Positions 51,819 through 60,547 of a DNA stretch of 64,000 bases are shown piece by piece. The position numbers and the translations under genes were made by a program. A model generated the notes under the pieces. It saw nothing but the letters and a program-made list of their open reading frames with translations. It ran no database searches and was not told where the DNA came from. The first letter of the stretch is position 1. Each line of letters starts with the position of its first letter. The DNA lies in contig CAYOQR010000002.1 of the NCBI GenBank assembly GCA_964406155.1, positions 62,001 to 126,000 on the forward strand, given 5' to 3'. The stretch is from Dongia_B sp964406155. Its GTDB lineage: Bacteria; Pseudomonadota; Alphaproteobacteria; Dongiales; Dongiaceae.

Positions 51819-54671
51819 ATGTTTTCGGCGTTGTTCCAGCTCTTCTCTTCCGATGGGTATATGCCGCACGGGATGTGCCTGCTATGGGAACCCGGGTTGA
51901 TGCGGCTTCACATCGTGTCGGATGCGTTGATCGCCCTATCCTATTATTCGATGCCGATCGCCTTGGGATATTTCGCCAGCAAGCGATCAGACTTTACCCT
52001 TAGCTGGATATTGATCCTTTTCGGGATCTTCATTTTGGCGTGCGGCACCACGCATATACTCGGCATCTGGACTCTGTGGTACCCCAATTATGTCGTTGAC
52101 GGCATCATCAAGGCAATAACCGCGGCAGCTTCAATCCCCACCGCCGTCATTCTCTGGCTGATCATGCCAAAGGCACTTGCCATGCCGAATATGCGGCAAC
52201 TGGCGGACATGAATTTCAGGTTGCGCGAGCAGATCGAGGACCGGGAGCGCAGCGAAACAGCGCTCAACGACATGAACGAGAAGCTGATACAGACATCGGC
52301 AAAGCTGCAACAATCAGAACAGGAAGCGCAGGCACTCAGTAATCGTCTAGCCCTCGGTGCGCAGGCAGGCGGCATCGGGATCTGGGACTACGATGTCACC
52401 GCGCATACGCTCTGGTGGGACGATCGCCTATGCGAACTTTATCGGGTGCCGCTGGCGTCGGACGGCAATGCATATAAAACCTGGATAAGCAGCCTGTATC
52501 CCGACGATCGGGAGCGGGTGGAAAGCGAATTCGGGCAGGCCGCGGTCGACGGCGAGACCTATGAGAGCGATTATCGGATTGTTTGGCCGGATGGCGATGT
52601 CCGCGCGATTCGGACGACGGGGAAAATTTACAGAGACCCGTCCGGGCAGATTGTCCGGTTGGTCGGCATCAGTTTCGATGTGACCGATCTGCGGCAAAAG
52701 GAAGACGAGGCAGCCCGTCGAGCGTTGGACCGATTCCAGCGTGTTGTCGAGGCGGCGCCGAATGCCATGGTGCTGAGCAATGCGAGCGGTGCCATCGAAA
52801 TGGTCAATACGGAAGCCGAGCGTCTATTTGGATATGACCGGTCGGAGTTGTTGGGGCAGCAGATCGAGATATTGTTGCCGGCGCGGCTTCGTGGGCATCA
52901 TCCGGCGCTACGGCAATCATATGCGGCAATGCCCGTTTCAAGACCCATGGGGGCCGGGCGCGAATTGTTCGGTATGCGGAAGAACGGAAGCGAATTTCCC
53001 GTCGAGATCGGGCTCAATCCGATCGAAACCCAAGATGGCTCGATGATTCTTTCGGCGATCGTGGATATCAGCGAACGGCGTCGCGCGACGGAAGAATTGA
53101 AGAAGCGTACCGAGGAGCTCAACGTCGAGGTTGAACAGCGGCGCCAGGCCGAGGCGGCTCTGCGCAAGAGTTCTGCGGAGTTCCGTTACCTCTTTCGCAA
53201 CAACCCGCTGCCGATGTGGGTGTATGATGCTGCGAGCTTGAAATTTCTGGAGATTAACGATTCGGCAGTTCTGGGCTATGGGTTTTCGCGCGACGAATTT
53301 CTGAAGATGTCCATTTTCGACATCCGACCGCCCGAGGAAGTCGCACGTTTACAGAAGAATCTGGCAGTCGAAACGGCCTCCTATCAACAAAGCTCCAATT
53401 GGATGCATCGGCGCAAGGATGGCGGGATTATTCGCGCCGATATCTTCAGCCACGCGATTACCTTTGAAGGTAAATCGGCGCGGTTAATCGTTGCGCTGGA
53501 TGTGACCAAGCGCAACGAAACGGAAGAACAGCTTCGCCAGGCTCAGAAGATGGAGGCGATCGGCCAATTGACAGGCGGAGTCGCCCATGACTTCAACAAC
53601 CTTCTGGCAATCATCCAAGGAAACCTTGAGTTAATCAAAGAGCGTATCGAAACCGACCCCAGGCTCTCGGAAATGGCGGGAGATGCGCTGAGGGCAACGG
53701 AACGAGGGGCGGTGCTGACGCAGCATCTGCTGGCTTATTCCCGGCAGCAGCCGCTTGAACCGCATGTGCTGGCGCTCGAAAGCGTGGTTGCCGATTTGAC
53801 CTCGATGTTGAGCCGGACCCTGGAAGAAACGATTCAGGTAGAAGCAAGCATTGCCCCCGATATCTGGAAAGTCCGGATCGATCCGCATCAACTGGAAAAC
53901 TCTTTGCTGAACCTCGCCGTCAATGCGCGCGACGCTATGCCGGCTGGCGGCAAATTGACGATCGAAGCGAGCAATTCAATCCTAGACGAGCTCTATGCTG
54001 CCGAGAACGCCGATGTGACGCCGGGGAACTATGTCATGATCGCTGTGACCGACACCGGTGTCGGTATGTCGTCGGAAACGATCGGCCGGGCTTTCGAGCC
54101 GTTTTTCACCACGAAGACGGTGGGACGTGGGACCGGGTTAGGGTTGAGTATGGTCTATGGCTTCGTCAAGCAATCCGGTGGTCATATCAAGATATACAGT
54201 GAGATCGGACATGGTACGACTGTCAAACTCTACCTGCCGAGTGCGCAGGAAGAGACGGCGGCGGCCCATGCTCTCCGCCGAGAGGCCGTCGTCCCGAAAG
54301 GAAATCAGGGTGAGGTCATTCTGGTGGTTGAGGATGACGCGGCTGTACGAAAGCTGGCGATACGGCTTCTTACTGAGTTAGGCTATGAAACCATTTCGGC
54401 TGAAGATGGGGGGGCTGCGTTGAAAATTCTCGAGACGGATGCTCGTATCGATCTGCTCTTTACCGATGTCGTGATGCCGGGAGGGATGAATGGCCCGGCT
54501 CTGGCACGCAAAGCACAAATTCATCGGCCAGACCTAAGGGTGCTCTATATGTCCGGCTACACGAAGAATGCCATCCTGCATAATGGCGAGCTGGACGAAG
54601 GTGTGCATCTTCTGGCGAAGCCGTTCCGCAAAATCGATCTGGCGACGAAAGTGCGCGATGCTCTCAGTTGA
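51819..54671 (+). CDS. Hybrid sensor histidine kinase with ethylene-receptor-like N-terminal domain
   Basis: 950 residues; GGGGG precedes the ATG. Three transmembrane helices (about 31-53, 62-84, 88-112) align without gaps, at an offset of +10, with the ethylene-binding domain of Arabidopsis ETR1: Asp35, Tyr42, Pro46, Ile72, and Cys75/His79 in the CGTTH motif correspond to ETR1 Asp25, Tyr32, Pro36, Ile62, Cys65 and His69. ETR1 Cys65 and His69 bind Cu(I). A coiled coil and three PAS domains follow (about 176-290, 296-410, 440-560), then HisKA with phospho-acceptor His590 (GGVAHDFNNLL), HATPase_c (NAVNARDA-type N box, DTGVGM, GTGLGLSMVYG) and a C-terminal receiver with Asp883 (FTDVVMP). Ethylene sensing is inferred from residue conservation. 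The response regulator gene starts 11 bp later. Confidence 0.92.
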   Translation: MFSALFQLFSSDGYMPHGMCLLWEPGLMRLHIVSDALIALSYYSMPIALGYFASKRSDFTLSWILILFGIFILACGTTHILGIWTLWYPNYVVDGIIKAITAAASIPTAVILWLIMPKALAMPNMRQLADMNFRLREQIEDRERSETALNDMNEKLIQTSAKLQQSEQEAQALSNRLALGAQAGGIGIWDYDVTAHTLWWDDRLCELYRVPLASDGNAYKTWISSLYPDDRERVESEFGQAAVDGETYESDYRIVWPDGDVRAIRTTGKIYRDPSGQIVRLVGISFDVTDLRQKEDEAARRALDRFQRVVEAAPNAMVLSNASGAIEMVNTEAERLFGYDRSELLGQQIEILLPARLRGHHPALRQSYAAMPVSRPMGAGRELFGMRKNGSEFPVEIGLNPIETQDGSMILSAIVDISERRRATEELKKRTEELNVEVEQRRQAEAALRKSSAEFRYLFRNNPLPMWVYDAASLKFLEINDSAVLGYGFSRDEFLKMSIFDIRPPEEVARLQKNLAVETASYQQSSNWMHRRKDGGIIRADIFSHAITFEGKSARLIVALDVTKRNETEEQLRQAQKMEAIGQLTGGVAHDFNNLLAIIQGNLELIKERIETDPRLSEMAGDALRATERGAVLTQHLLAYSRQQPLEPHVLALESVVADLTSMLSRTLEETIQVEASIAPDIWKVRIDPHQLENSLLNLAVNARDAMPAGGKLTIEASNSILDELYAAENADVTPGNYVMIAVTDTGVGMSSETIGRAFEPFFTTKTVGRGTGLGLSMVYGFVKQSGGHIKIYSEIGHGTTVKLYLPSAQEETAAAHALRREAVVPKGNQGEVILVVEDDAAVRKLAIRLLTELGYETISAEDGGAALKILETDARIDLLFTDVVMPGGMNGPALARKAQIHRPDLRVLYMSGYTKNAILHNGELDEGVHLLAKPFRKIDLATKVRDALS

Positions 54672-54682
54672 GGAGGTACTGA

Positions 54683-55045
54683 ATGACTGAACAGCGCGTT
54701 TTAGTGATTGATGATGAGCCAGATTTCGCGATCTTTGTCCGCCGGGTCGGCGAGGGCTTGGGCTGCAACGTGATTGTCGCGCCAAATGCGGATGAGTTCA
54801 AGAAACTCTATGCCAGTTTCGATCCCACGATCATTGTTCTGGATATCATCATGCCCGATACGGATGGCCTCGAACTGGTCAGGTGGCTGGCTGATAACGG
54901 GGCGCGGGCTAAGATCGTTACGGTATCCGGCTTCAATCCGATTTATGGCTCGCTCGCCACTCGAATCGGGGCGATACACGGCCTGTCGCTTACGTCACTG
55001 AGAAAACCGGTGGCGTTGGATGACCTCCGGAAGGTGCTCTCCTAA
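54683..55045 (+). CDS. Single-domain response regulator
   Basis: 120 residues, a receiver domain only. Acidic pocket Asp10-Asp11, phospho-acceptor Asp54 (VLDIIMPDTDG), the Thr/Ser position in VTVSGF and Lys108 (LRKPV) are present. It probably takes phosphate from the hybrid kinase upstream (11 bp away) or from its own receiver through a phosphotransfer protein. It has no output domain. Confidence 0.93.
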   Translation: MTEQRVLVIDDEPDFAIFVRRVGEGLGCNVIVAPNADEFKKLYASFDPTIIVLDIIMPDTDGLELVRWLADNGARAKIVTVSGFNPIYGSLATRIGAIHGLSLTSLRKPVALDDLRKVLS

Positions 55046-55103
55046 AGCATGATATTGCAATTTCCACGGCATGGCGGTGATTTCGGTTAGTACCTGTTCT
55101 CCA

Positions 55104-55151
55104 GATCAAATCGGTCCCCGATCAAATCAGGCCCCGATCAAATCAGGCCCA
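55104..55151. repeat. Three 16-bp tandem repeats at the 3' end of the CBS/DUF294 gene
   Basis: Units at 55104-55119, 55120-55135 and 55136-55151 follow GATCAAATC[AG]GxCCC(C/A). The reverse-strand stop codon at 55138-55140 lies inside the third unit, so the repeat encodes the last residues and the stop of that gene and then continues into the spacer. Confidence 0.9.
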
Positions 55152-56625
55152 GGGCATTGCGCATGAGCAGGTCGATCTGATCGACCATATGCAGTGCCCG
55201 CTTCAGCCGTTCCTTGTCGATTGCTTTGAGACGTTGGACCTCGACATTGGCGGAAGGGGCGATACCGGTTTCAATATCGGCGAGCTGCTGGTCGAGAATG
55301 AGGCCGAGGATGAGGCTGAAGGCATCCTCGATCCGGGCCAGGTCGTCTTCGGTAATGATCTGCGTCGCGCTGGCGGCGCGCCAGCGGCTCAGCGTGCTGG
55401 TCTGCGTCAGGCCAAGTTCCAGCGCCACCACTCGCCCGCCGGAAACCAGCGGCTGCAAACCGCGACATTTAAGATCGATGCGCCCCTCCCGCGTCTTGAA
55501 CTGGCCGAGCATGCCGAGGGCGGAACCCTTGTTGCCGATCTCCTTGGCGAGCAGCGCGTGAAAGACACGGTGGCCACGCGCGCTGGCGGTTGCTTCGGCC
55601 CGCAGTGACGCGGCCAGGGTCATATCGCCGGCGACGGGACGCAGATCGTAGAAGATATCGGCATTGAGCAGTGCTTCGGGTGTGGCTGCCGCCAGCCAGG
55701 CGCTGATCCGGCGTCGCCAGCCCTTGCCGTTGTGGCGCAAATCGCGGTTGGCCGCCATGACGCCGCCCCGGCAATAGGGAATGCCGGCGGCGTCCAGCAG
55801 ATCGGCGATACGCTTGCCGAATTCGGCGAACCAGGGGTGATCATCCTCGGGCGCGTCATGAATGAGGGCATTGTCCTGATCGGCCGCCAGCAGGCTCTCG
55901 CCGCGACCGGCCGATCCAAGGATCAGCAGGCACCAGCGGGCCGGCGGGCCGCCAAGGTCGGCGGCCGCCATATCCGCGATGGCGAGTTCGGCGGCCCGCT
56001 GCGTCAGGTCGCAGATCGAGGTGCTGATCACATTAGCGATCTGCTCGGGCCGCAATTGCTCATTCCGTAGAGCTGACGCGAGGATGGGCAGGCGGGCATT
56101 GATATGTTGCAGGTCATCGACGGTCTTGCCCTCGGCAATGTCGCTTTGCAGAACCAAGGCATCTTCGGCCCGCTGTCGCAGGACGGTGGCGAGGCGCAGG
56201 ATGCCCACCAGGCGGCCGTCAATCGGATTGGTGATGGCGAGATGGCGGATACCCAGGCGATTCATCCGGGCGATCGCGGCATAGAGGAAGGCATCCGGCG
56301 GCAAGGTGACGACCGGCGAGGACATGATGGCGGAAACCGAAAGCGGCAGGGCGTCGGCGCCATGGGTGGCCAGGGCCTGAATCACGTCATGTTCGGTGAC
56401 GATGCCGACGGGACGATTGCCGCCGGATTTGCTCTCGCCACCATCTCCTTGCTGGCTGCCATCCAGCACGATCAGACAAGAGGATTTCTGCCGGGCCATT
56501 TCCGCGATGGCGGTCTCGATCGTCTGATGGGGAAAGATCGTCGCCGTCGGCACCGACATGACATCGGCGAGGCGGCGTTGGAACGGGTAAAGATCGATAC
56601 GGGCTGGCTGGACCGGTTGCAGCAT
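55138..56625 (-). CDS. CBS-domain / DUF294 nucleotidyltransferase-like signalling protein
   Basis: 495 residues from an ATG with AGGGGAAGG upstream. Two CBS domains (about 20-155) precede a GlnD-like nucleotidyltransferase domain with LGSAGRGESLLAADQDNALI, and a C-terminal helical DUF294_C domain. CBS pairs usually bind adenylates; the nucleotidyltransferase resembles PII uridylyltransferase, but no substrate is known. It lies 10 bp downstream of the DnaQ-like exonuclease gene on the same strand, a common pairing in proteobacteria. Confidence 0.9.
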   Translation of the reverse strand: MLQPVQPARIDLYPFQRRLADVMSVPTATIFPHQTIETAIAEMARQKSSCLIVLDGSQQGDGGESKSGGNRPVGIVTEHDVIQALATHGADALPLSVSAIMSSPVVTLPPDAFLYAAIARMNRLGIRHLAITNPIDGRLVGILRLATVLRQRAEDALVLQSDIAEGKTVDDLQHINARLPILASALRNEQLRPEQIANVISTSICDLTQRAAELAIADMAAADLGGPPARWCLLILGSAGRGESLLAADQDNALIHDAPEDDHPWFAEFGKRIADLLDAAGIPYCRGGVMAANRDLRHNGKGWRRRISAWLAAATPEALLNADIFYDLRPVAGDMTLAASLRAEATASARGHRVFHALLAKEIGNKGSALGMLGQFKTREGRIDLKCRGLQPLVSGGRVVALELGLTQTSTLSRWRAASATQIITEDDLARIEDAFSLILGLILDQQLADIETGIAPSANVEVQRLKAIDKERLKRALHMVDQIDLLMRNALGLI

Positions 56626-56635
56626 GCGCCTTCCC

Positions 56636-57400
56636 CTATTTCCGTCGGCTGAGTTGCCGGAGATGCGCAAGGGCCTCGGCGCTGGCGGCCTCCGCCTGGC
56701 CCAGGGTTATAATGCCTTTCCCCGCCAAGGGCGGCAACAAACGGTGATAGATGTCCAAGGCGATCAACACATCGCCCAGTGCCGTATGCCGGCCGGTCAG
56801 CGAGATGCGTAATCTCCTGGCAACGGCATCCAGGCTGAAATCATAGGCGGTCGGGTACAGGCAGGCATAAAGCAGCATGGTATCGAGCAACGGCGGCCGC
56901 TGCCAGTCTTGCCCGATGCGGCGCATCTCATGCTGCAATATCGCCGCGTCGAAATAGACATTGTGCCCAAGGAGCACGTGACCGTCGATGCGCGTCTCCA
57001 GCAGTGCGGCGAGAAGGTCGAACTTCGGTGCACCCTGTACCTTCGCATCGGTGATGCCGTGGATCGCCGTCACCTGGCTTGGGATCGGCTGTTGCGGGTC
57101 GACCAACAGATCGAGCGCATGGGCGAGATGGAGCTGCCCTTGCTGCAAGCTGGCCGCCGCGATGGAGACGATGCGATCGGTGCCGGGATCAAGCCCGGTC
57201 GCCTCGGTGTCCAGGGAAAGGATTGGCAGATCGAGGAGAGGTGTCGATTTGGTGTAAGGCGTAGCCGGCGGTTGAGCCTCGCTGGCCGGCGCGATCGGCC
57301 AATGGGACCGGCGACGCTGCCGGGGATACTGATTGGTTCGGGTGACGCGAAGCAAGGGCTGTAGCAGCAGGATGCCGGTGCGCGCTGTTATTCTGAACAT
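56636..57400 (-). CDS. DnaQ-like 3'-5' exonuclease (DEDDh)
   Basis: 254 residues. The exonuclease domain starts near residue 60 with Exo I LSLDTEATGLDP, continues with ITAIHGITD-type and LLGHNVYFDAAIL (Exo II), and ends with Exo III TGRHTALGDVLIAL, so the DEDDh residues are all present. The first 55 residues are basic and Pro-rich, so the true start could be later. It is paired with the CBS/DUF294 gene in one operon, so a role in signalling-linked nucleic-acid turnover is possible. Confidence 0.9.
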   Translation of the reverse strand: MFRITARTGILLLQPLLRVTRTNQYPRQRRRSHWPIAPASEAQPPATPYTKSTPLLDLPILSLDTEATGLDPGTDRIVSIAAASLQQGQLHLAHALDLLVDPQQPIPSQVTAIHGITDAKVQGAPKFDLLAALLETRIDGHVLLGHNVYFDAAILQHEMRRIGQDWQRPPLLDTMLLYACLYPTAYDFSLDAVARRLRISLTGRHTALGDVLIALDIYHRLLPPLAGKGIITLGQAEAASAEALAHLRQLSRRK

Positions 57401-57442
57401 TCGCCGCTCCGTTGCATCCGGCCTCCGATCATGTGTGCTCCG

Positions 57443-58240
57443 TCAGCAACCGCGCCAGACAGGTTCACGCTTGCCGAGAAAGGCGTCGATCCCCTCGGCC
57501 GCATCCAGACTGGCCATGTTCCGCACCATGACCTCGCTGGCATAGGCATAGGCGGCGGCCGGATCCAAATCCGCCTGAACATAAAACGCCTTCTTGCCGA
57601 TCGCCAAGGTATGGGCCGACTTGCCGGCGATCTGCCGGGCCAGTTGCTCGACCGTCGACTTCAGATCAGCTTGCGGCACGGCCCGGTTGATCAGGCCGAA
57701 ATCCAAGGCCCGTGCCGTATCGATCATTTCACCGGTCAGCAGCATTTCCATCGCCGCCTTGTGGGAGACGGTGCGGGAGAGGGCGACCATCGGGGTGGAA
57801 CAGAACAGGCCGATATTGACACCGGGTGTGGCAAAGCGCGTCCCGGTTTCGGCGATGGCGAGGTCACAGGTCGCGACCAGTTGGCATCCGGCCGCGGTGG
57901 CGACGCCATGGACCTCGGCGATGACCGGCTGCGGCAGGTCGGTCAGGCGCAACATCACCTCGCTGCAGCGGCGGAAGATACGCTGATGGAAATCCGAACT
58001 GGGATTGCCGCGCAACTCCTTCAGGTCGTGGCCGGCGCAAAAGGCCGGGCCGGCACCGCCGAGGATCACGACGCGGATCGTGCGATCTCCAGCCAGCCTA
58101 TCCAGCTCCATTGCCAGCCGATCGAGCATCGCCAGTGACAAGGCGTTGCGGGCCTGGGGGCGATTGAGCGTCAGGCGGCAGATGCCCGCATCGTCATCCC
58201 TGAGCAGCAGATCCTGGGGTGCATTACTGTTCATCGTCAT
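57443..58240 (-). CDS. Enoyl-CoA hydratase/isomerase family protein
   Basis: 265 residues with the crotonase fold. Oxyanion-hole segments GPAFCAGHDLKEL and HGVATAAGCQLVATCDLAIA are intact. At the position of the usual second catalytic Glu the sequence is GLFCSTPMVALSR, the pattern of ECHDC3-like members, so classical hydration activity is doubtful. The substrate is unknown. A second start lies two codons in. Confidence 0.92.
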   Translation of the reverse strand: MTMNSNAPQDLLLRDDDAGICRLTLNRPQARNALSLAMLDRLAMELDRLAGDRTIRVVILGGAGPAFCAGHDLKELRGNPSSDFHQRIFRRCSEVMLRLTDLPQPVIAEVHGVATAAGCQLVATCDLAIAETGTRFATPGVNIGLFCSTPMVALSRTVSHKAAMEMLLTGEMIDTARALDFGLINRAVPQADLKSTVEQLARQIAGKSAHTLAIGKKAFYVQADLDPAAAYAYASEVMVRNMASLDAAEGIDAFLGKREPVWRGC

Positions 58241-58269
58241 GCCTCGATTTCGAGCGTTCGCCTGCCGGC

Positions 58270-59148
58270 TTATGCGTCGGGCCGGACCAAATTTAGAAGC
58301 AGTTGGCTCAGGGTGCCATCGCTGTCGGTAAGGTTGCGGAGGATCGAGAAATGATGCGTCTCCGGCAGGATCAACAGATCGGCCGCCAACCCATCCCGGC
58401 GCAGCTTGTCGTGATAGGCCTGCGACTGGCCGATCCAGAGCGGCGGCTCATCGCCGCCGACGGCGACAAGGCAGCGTGCGGTGCTGTGAAGCGGCAGCAA
58501 AAGCGGGCTGAGCGGCGCAATCTCCGCCGGCTGCAGATGCACCTCGGCCTGGACCGGCAGACGGGGGACCGGCGTCAGGTCATAAATGCCGGAGATCAGG
58601 GTGGCACTCTTGATCAAATCGGCCGGCCGGCCTTCGCTCGCCCAATCACAGCTCAGCATCATGGCGGCAAGATGGGCGCCGGCCGAATGACCGGCGAGAT
58701 GCAATTGGGCCGGGTCGCCGTGAAAGCCTGCCGCATGTTCATGGACCCAGTGCAGGCAGGCGACGATCTCGGCCACCAGGTCAGGCAGGGTGACGGCCGG
58801 GCAAAGGTCATAATTCGGCACCACCACGCTGATGCCGCGTTCCTGCAACGGTCCGGCGACAAAGCCGAAAATGTCCTTGGAGAGGGCGCGCCAGTAGCCG
58901 CCGTGAATGAAGACCAGGACCGGGCTTCCCGGCCGGTCGGCCGGATAGAGGTCGGCGACCTGGCGCGGGGCGGGACCGTAGCGGCGGCTGTGGATCACGG
59001 TGGTGCGCTGCTGCAGTTCCGCTGTCAGCCGGGCATCCCCGTCCAGCCAGGTATCGGCATCGGGTACGGCCAGGCGCGGCATCATTTGCGCGGCCAGATC
59101 GGCGTCGTTGAAACGTGCATGATCGTGTTTCTTGCCGCCCATATTCAT
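58270..59148 (-). CDS. Alpha/beta hydrolase, kynurenine-formamidase-like
   Basis: 292 residues from an ATG with AGGAACAAGGG upstream; the open frame extends to 59196. The oxyanion motif FIHGGYW near residue 78 and nucleophile GHSAGAH are typical of the arylformamidase (AFMID/Bna7) group, with a final ETHHFSIL that supplies the His. Formamidase activity is plausible, but no other kynurenine-pathway gene is nearby. It may be co-transcribed with the enoyl-CoA hydratase (29 bp). Confidence 0.85.
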   Translation of the reverse strand: MNMGGKKHDHARFNDADLAAQMMPRLAVPDADTWLDGDARLTAELQQRTTVIHSRRYGPAPRQVADLYPADRPGSPVLVFIHGGYWRALSKDIFGFVAGPLQERGISVVVPNYDLCPAVTLPDLVAEIVACLHWVHEHAAGFHGDPAQLHLAGHSAGAHLAAMMLSCDWASEGRPADLIKSATLISGIYDLTPVPRLPVQAEVHLQPAEIAPLSPLLLPLHSTARCLVAVGGDEPPLWIGQSQAYHDKLRRDGLAADLLILPETHHFSILRNLTDSDGTLSQLLLNLVRPDA

Positions 59149-59286
59149 CCCTTGTTCCTGCCGGAAACGTACTCTGGAAAAGTTGTGGATCGCCAATGCC
59201 TGAAAAGTCCAGGGTTTCCGCCATTTTTCAGTGCGGTATTCTGATAAGGTTTTTCTAATTCATTGTAATATATACATTTAATTTCA

Positions 59287-59315
59287 TTGACGACCCATTT
59301 TTGCTTCTCTATACC
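59287..59315 (+). promoter_or_regulatory. Sigma-70-type promoter of rplM-rpsI
   Basis: TTGACG (59287-59292), a 17-bp spacer and TATACC (59310-59315) lie 76 bp upstream of rplM, downstream of an A+T-rich patch that could act as an UP element. This fits a strong housekeeping promoter. Confidence 0.75.
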
Positions 59316-59391
59316 CAAGCCCGATCAGCCGGTGCCGTGGAAGGTATTCCGTTGCGGCCTGGCGGAACCCGGAGCAGTAAAGCGAGCAATC

Positions 59392-59856
59392 ATGAAAACC
59401 TATTCCGCTAAGCCGTCCGAGGTGGTGAAGAAATGGGTCGTGGTCGATGCCGAAGGCGTCGTCCTGGGCCGTCTGGCGACGATCATCGCCAACCATCTCC
59501 GTGGCAAGCATAAGCCGAGCTACACGCCGCATGTCGATTGCGGCGACAACATCATCGTCATCAACGCCGAGAAGGTCCATGTCACCGGCAACAAGCTGGA
59601 AGACAAGGTGTTCTACTACCACACCGGCCATCCCGGCGGTATCAAGGAGCGCGTCTGGGGCAAGATCCTCGGCGGCGCCCATCCGGAACGCCTGATCATC
59701 AAGGCCGTGGAACGCATGGTTCCGCGTGGCCCGCTCGGCCGTCAGCAGATGAAGAATCTGCGCGTCTATGCCGGCACCAGCCATCCGCACGAAGCGCAGC
59801 AGCCGGAAGTGCTGAATGTTGCTGCCATGAACCCGAAGAACAAGCGGAGCGCCTAA
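59392..59856 (+). CDS. rplM: 50S ribosomal protein L13
   Basis: 154 residues, the usual alphaproteobacterial length. MKTYSAKPSEVVKKW, GRLATIIANHLRGKHKPSYTPH, YYHTGHPGG and PHEAQQPEVL are L13 hallmarks. The ATG is chosen at the family start; the frame is open further upstream only by chance. rpsI follows 1 bp after its stop. Confidence 0.98.
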   Translation: MKTYSAKPSEVVKKWVVVDAEGVVLGRLATIIANHLRGKHKPSYTPHVDCGDNIIVINAEKVHVTGNKLEDKVFYYHTGHPGGIKERVWGKILGGAHPERLIIKAVERMVPRGPLGRQQMKNLRVYAGTSHPHEAQQPEVLNVAAMNPKNKRSA

Positions 59857-59857
59857 G

Positions 59858-60358
59858 ATGAGCAATGAAACCCAGCGCCTGACGGATCTGAAGGATCTCG
59901 GCGCCGCCACCAAGGGCGCGGCTCTCAGCGCCGCCGATGTTGCCCCGAAGCACGAGCGCAAGGTCGATGCCCAGGGCCGGGCCTATGCCACCGGCAAGCG
60001 TAAGGACGCGATCGCCCGTGTCTGGATTAAGCCGGGCAGCGGCAAGATCACGGTCAACGGCCGCGACGTGGCGCAGTATTTCGCCCGTCCGGTGCTCCGC
60101 ATGGTCGTCAACCAGCCGTTCGGCATCGTCAACCGCGTCGGTCAGTTCGACGTGTTCGTGACGGTGACCGGTGGCGGTCTCTCCGGCCAGGCCGGTGCGG
60201 TCCGTCACGGCATCAGCAAGGCCCTGACCTATTTCGAACCGGAACTGCGCGGTGCGCTGAAGCATGAAGGCTTCCTGACCCGCGACAGCCGTACCGTTGA
60301 GCGTAAGAAGTACGGCCGCGCGAAAGCCCGCCGCAGCTTCCAGTTCTCGAAGCGCTAA
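59858..60358 (+). CDS. rpsI: 30S ribosomal protein S9
   Basis: 166 residues. The S9 core starts near residue 42 (ATGKRKDAIARVWIKPGSGKI) and ends in the conserved KKYGRAKARRSFQFSKR tail that reaches the ribosomal P site. The N-terminal extension of about 40 residues is common in alphaproteobacteria. It forms an operon with rplM. Confidence 0.98.
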   Translation: MSNETQRLTDLKDLGAATKGAALSAADVAPKHERKVDAQGRAYATGKRKDAIARVWIKPGSGKITVNGRDVAQYFARPVLRMVVNQPFGIVNRVGQFDVFVTVTGGGLSGQAGAVRHGISKALTYFEPELRGALKHEGFLTRDSRTVERKKYGRAKARRSFQFSKR

Positions 60359-60385
60359 GCGCAACGGTCTGCCGGAATCGGCAAG

Positions 60386-60416
60386 AGGGGTGCGCTCGGC
60401 GCACCCCTTTTTCTTT
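60386..60416 (+). terminator. Intrinsic terminator of rplM-rpsI
   Basis: AGGGGTGCGC and GCGCACCCCT form a 10-bp stem with loop TCG, followed by TTTTCTTTT, 27 bp after rpsI. Confidence 0.9.
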
Positions 60417-60547
60417 TCCGGCTTGGTTTCTTGCCCGACCTGGCCTCTTTTCGGGCCAGCAGATTTGTCATCTATTGGAGCTCGCCTTTCGCATCCGCTC
60501 TCTTATAGTTGCGATGCGGCAGCGGGCTGGATCATGAGGAATATCCG

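Noticed and set aside
60417..60547. Riboswitch or attenuator before argC
   Set aside because: The spacer is short and no known structure or leader peptide with Arg codons could be recognised.
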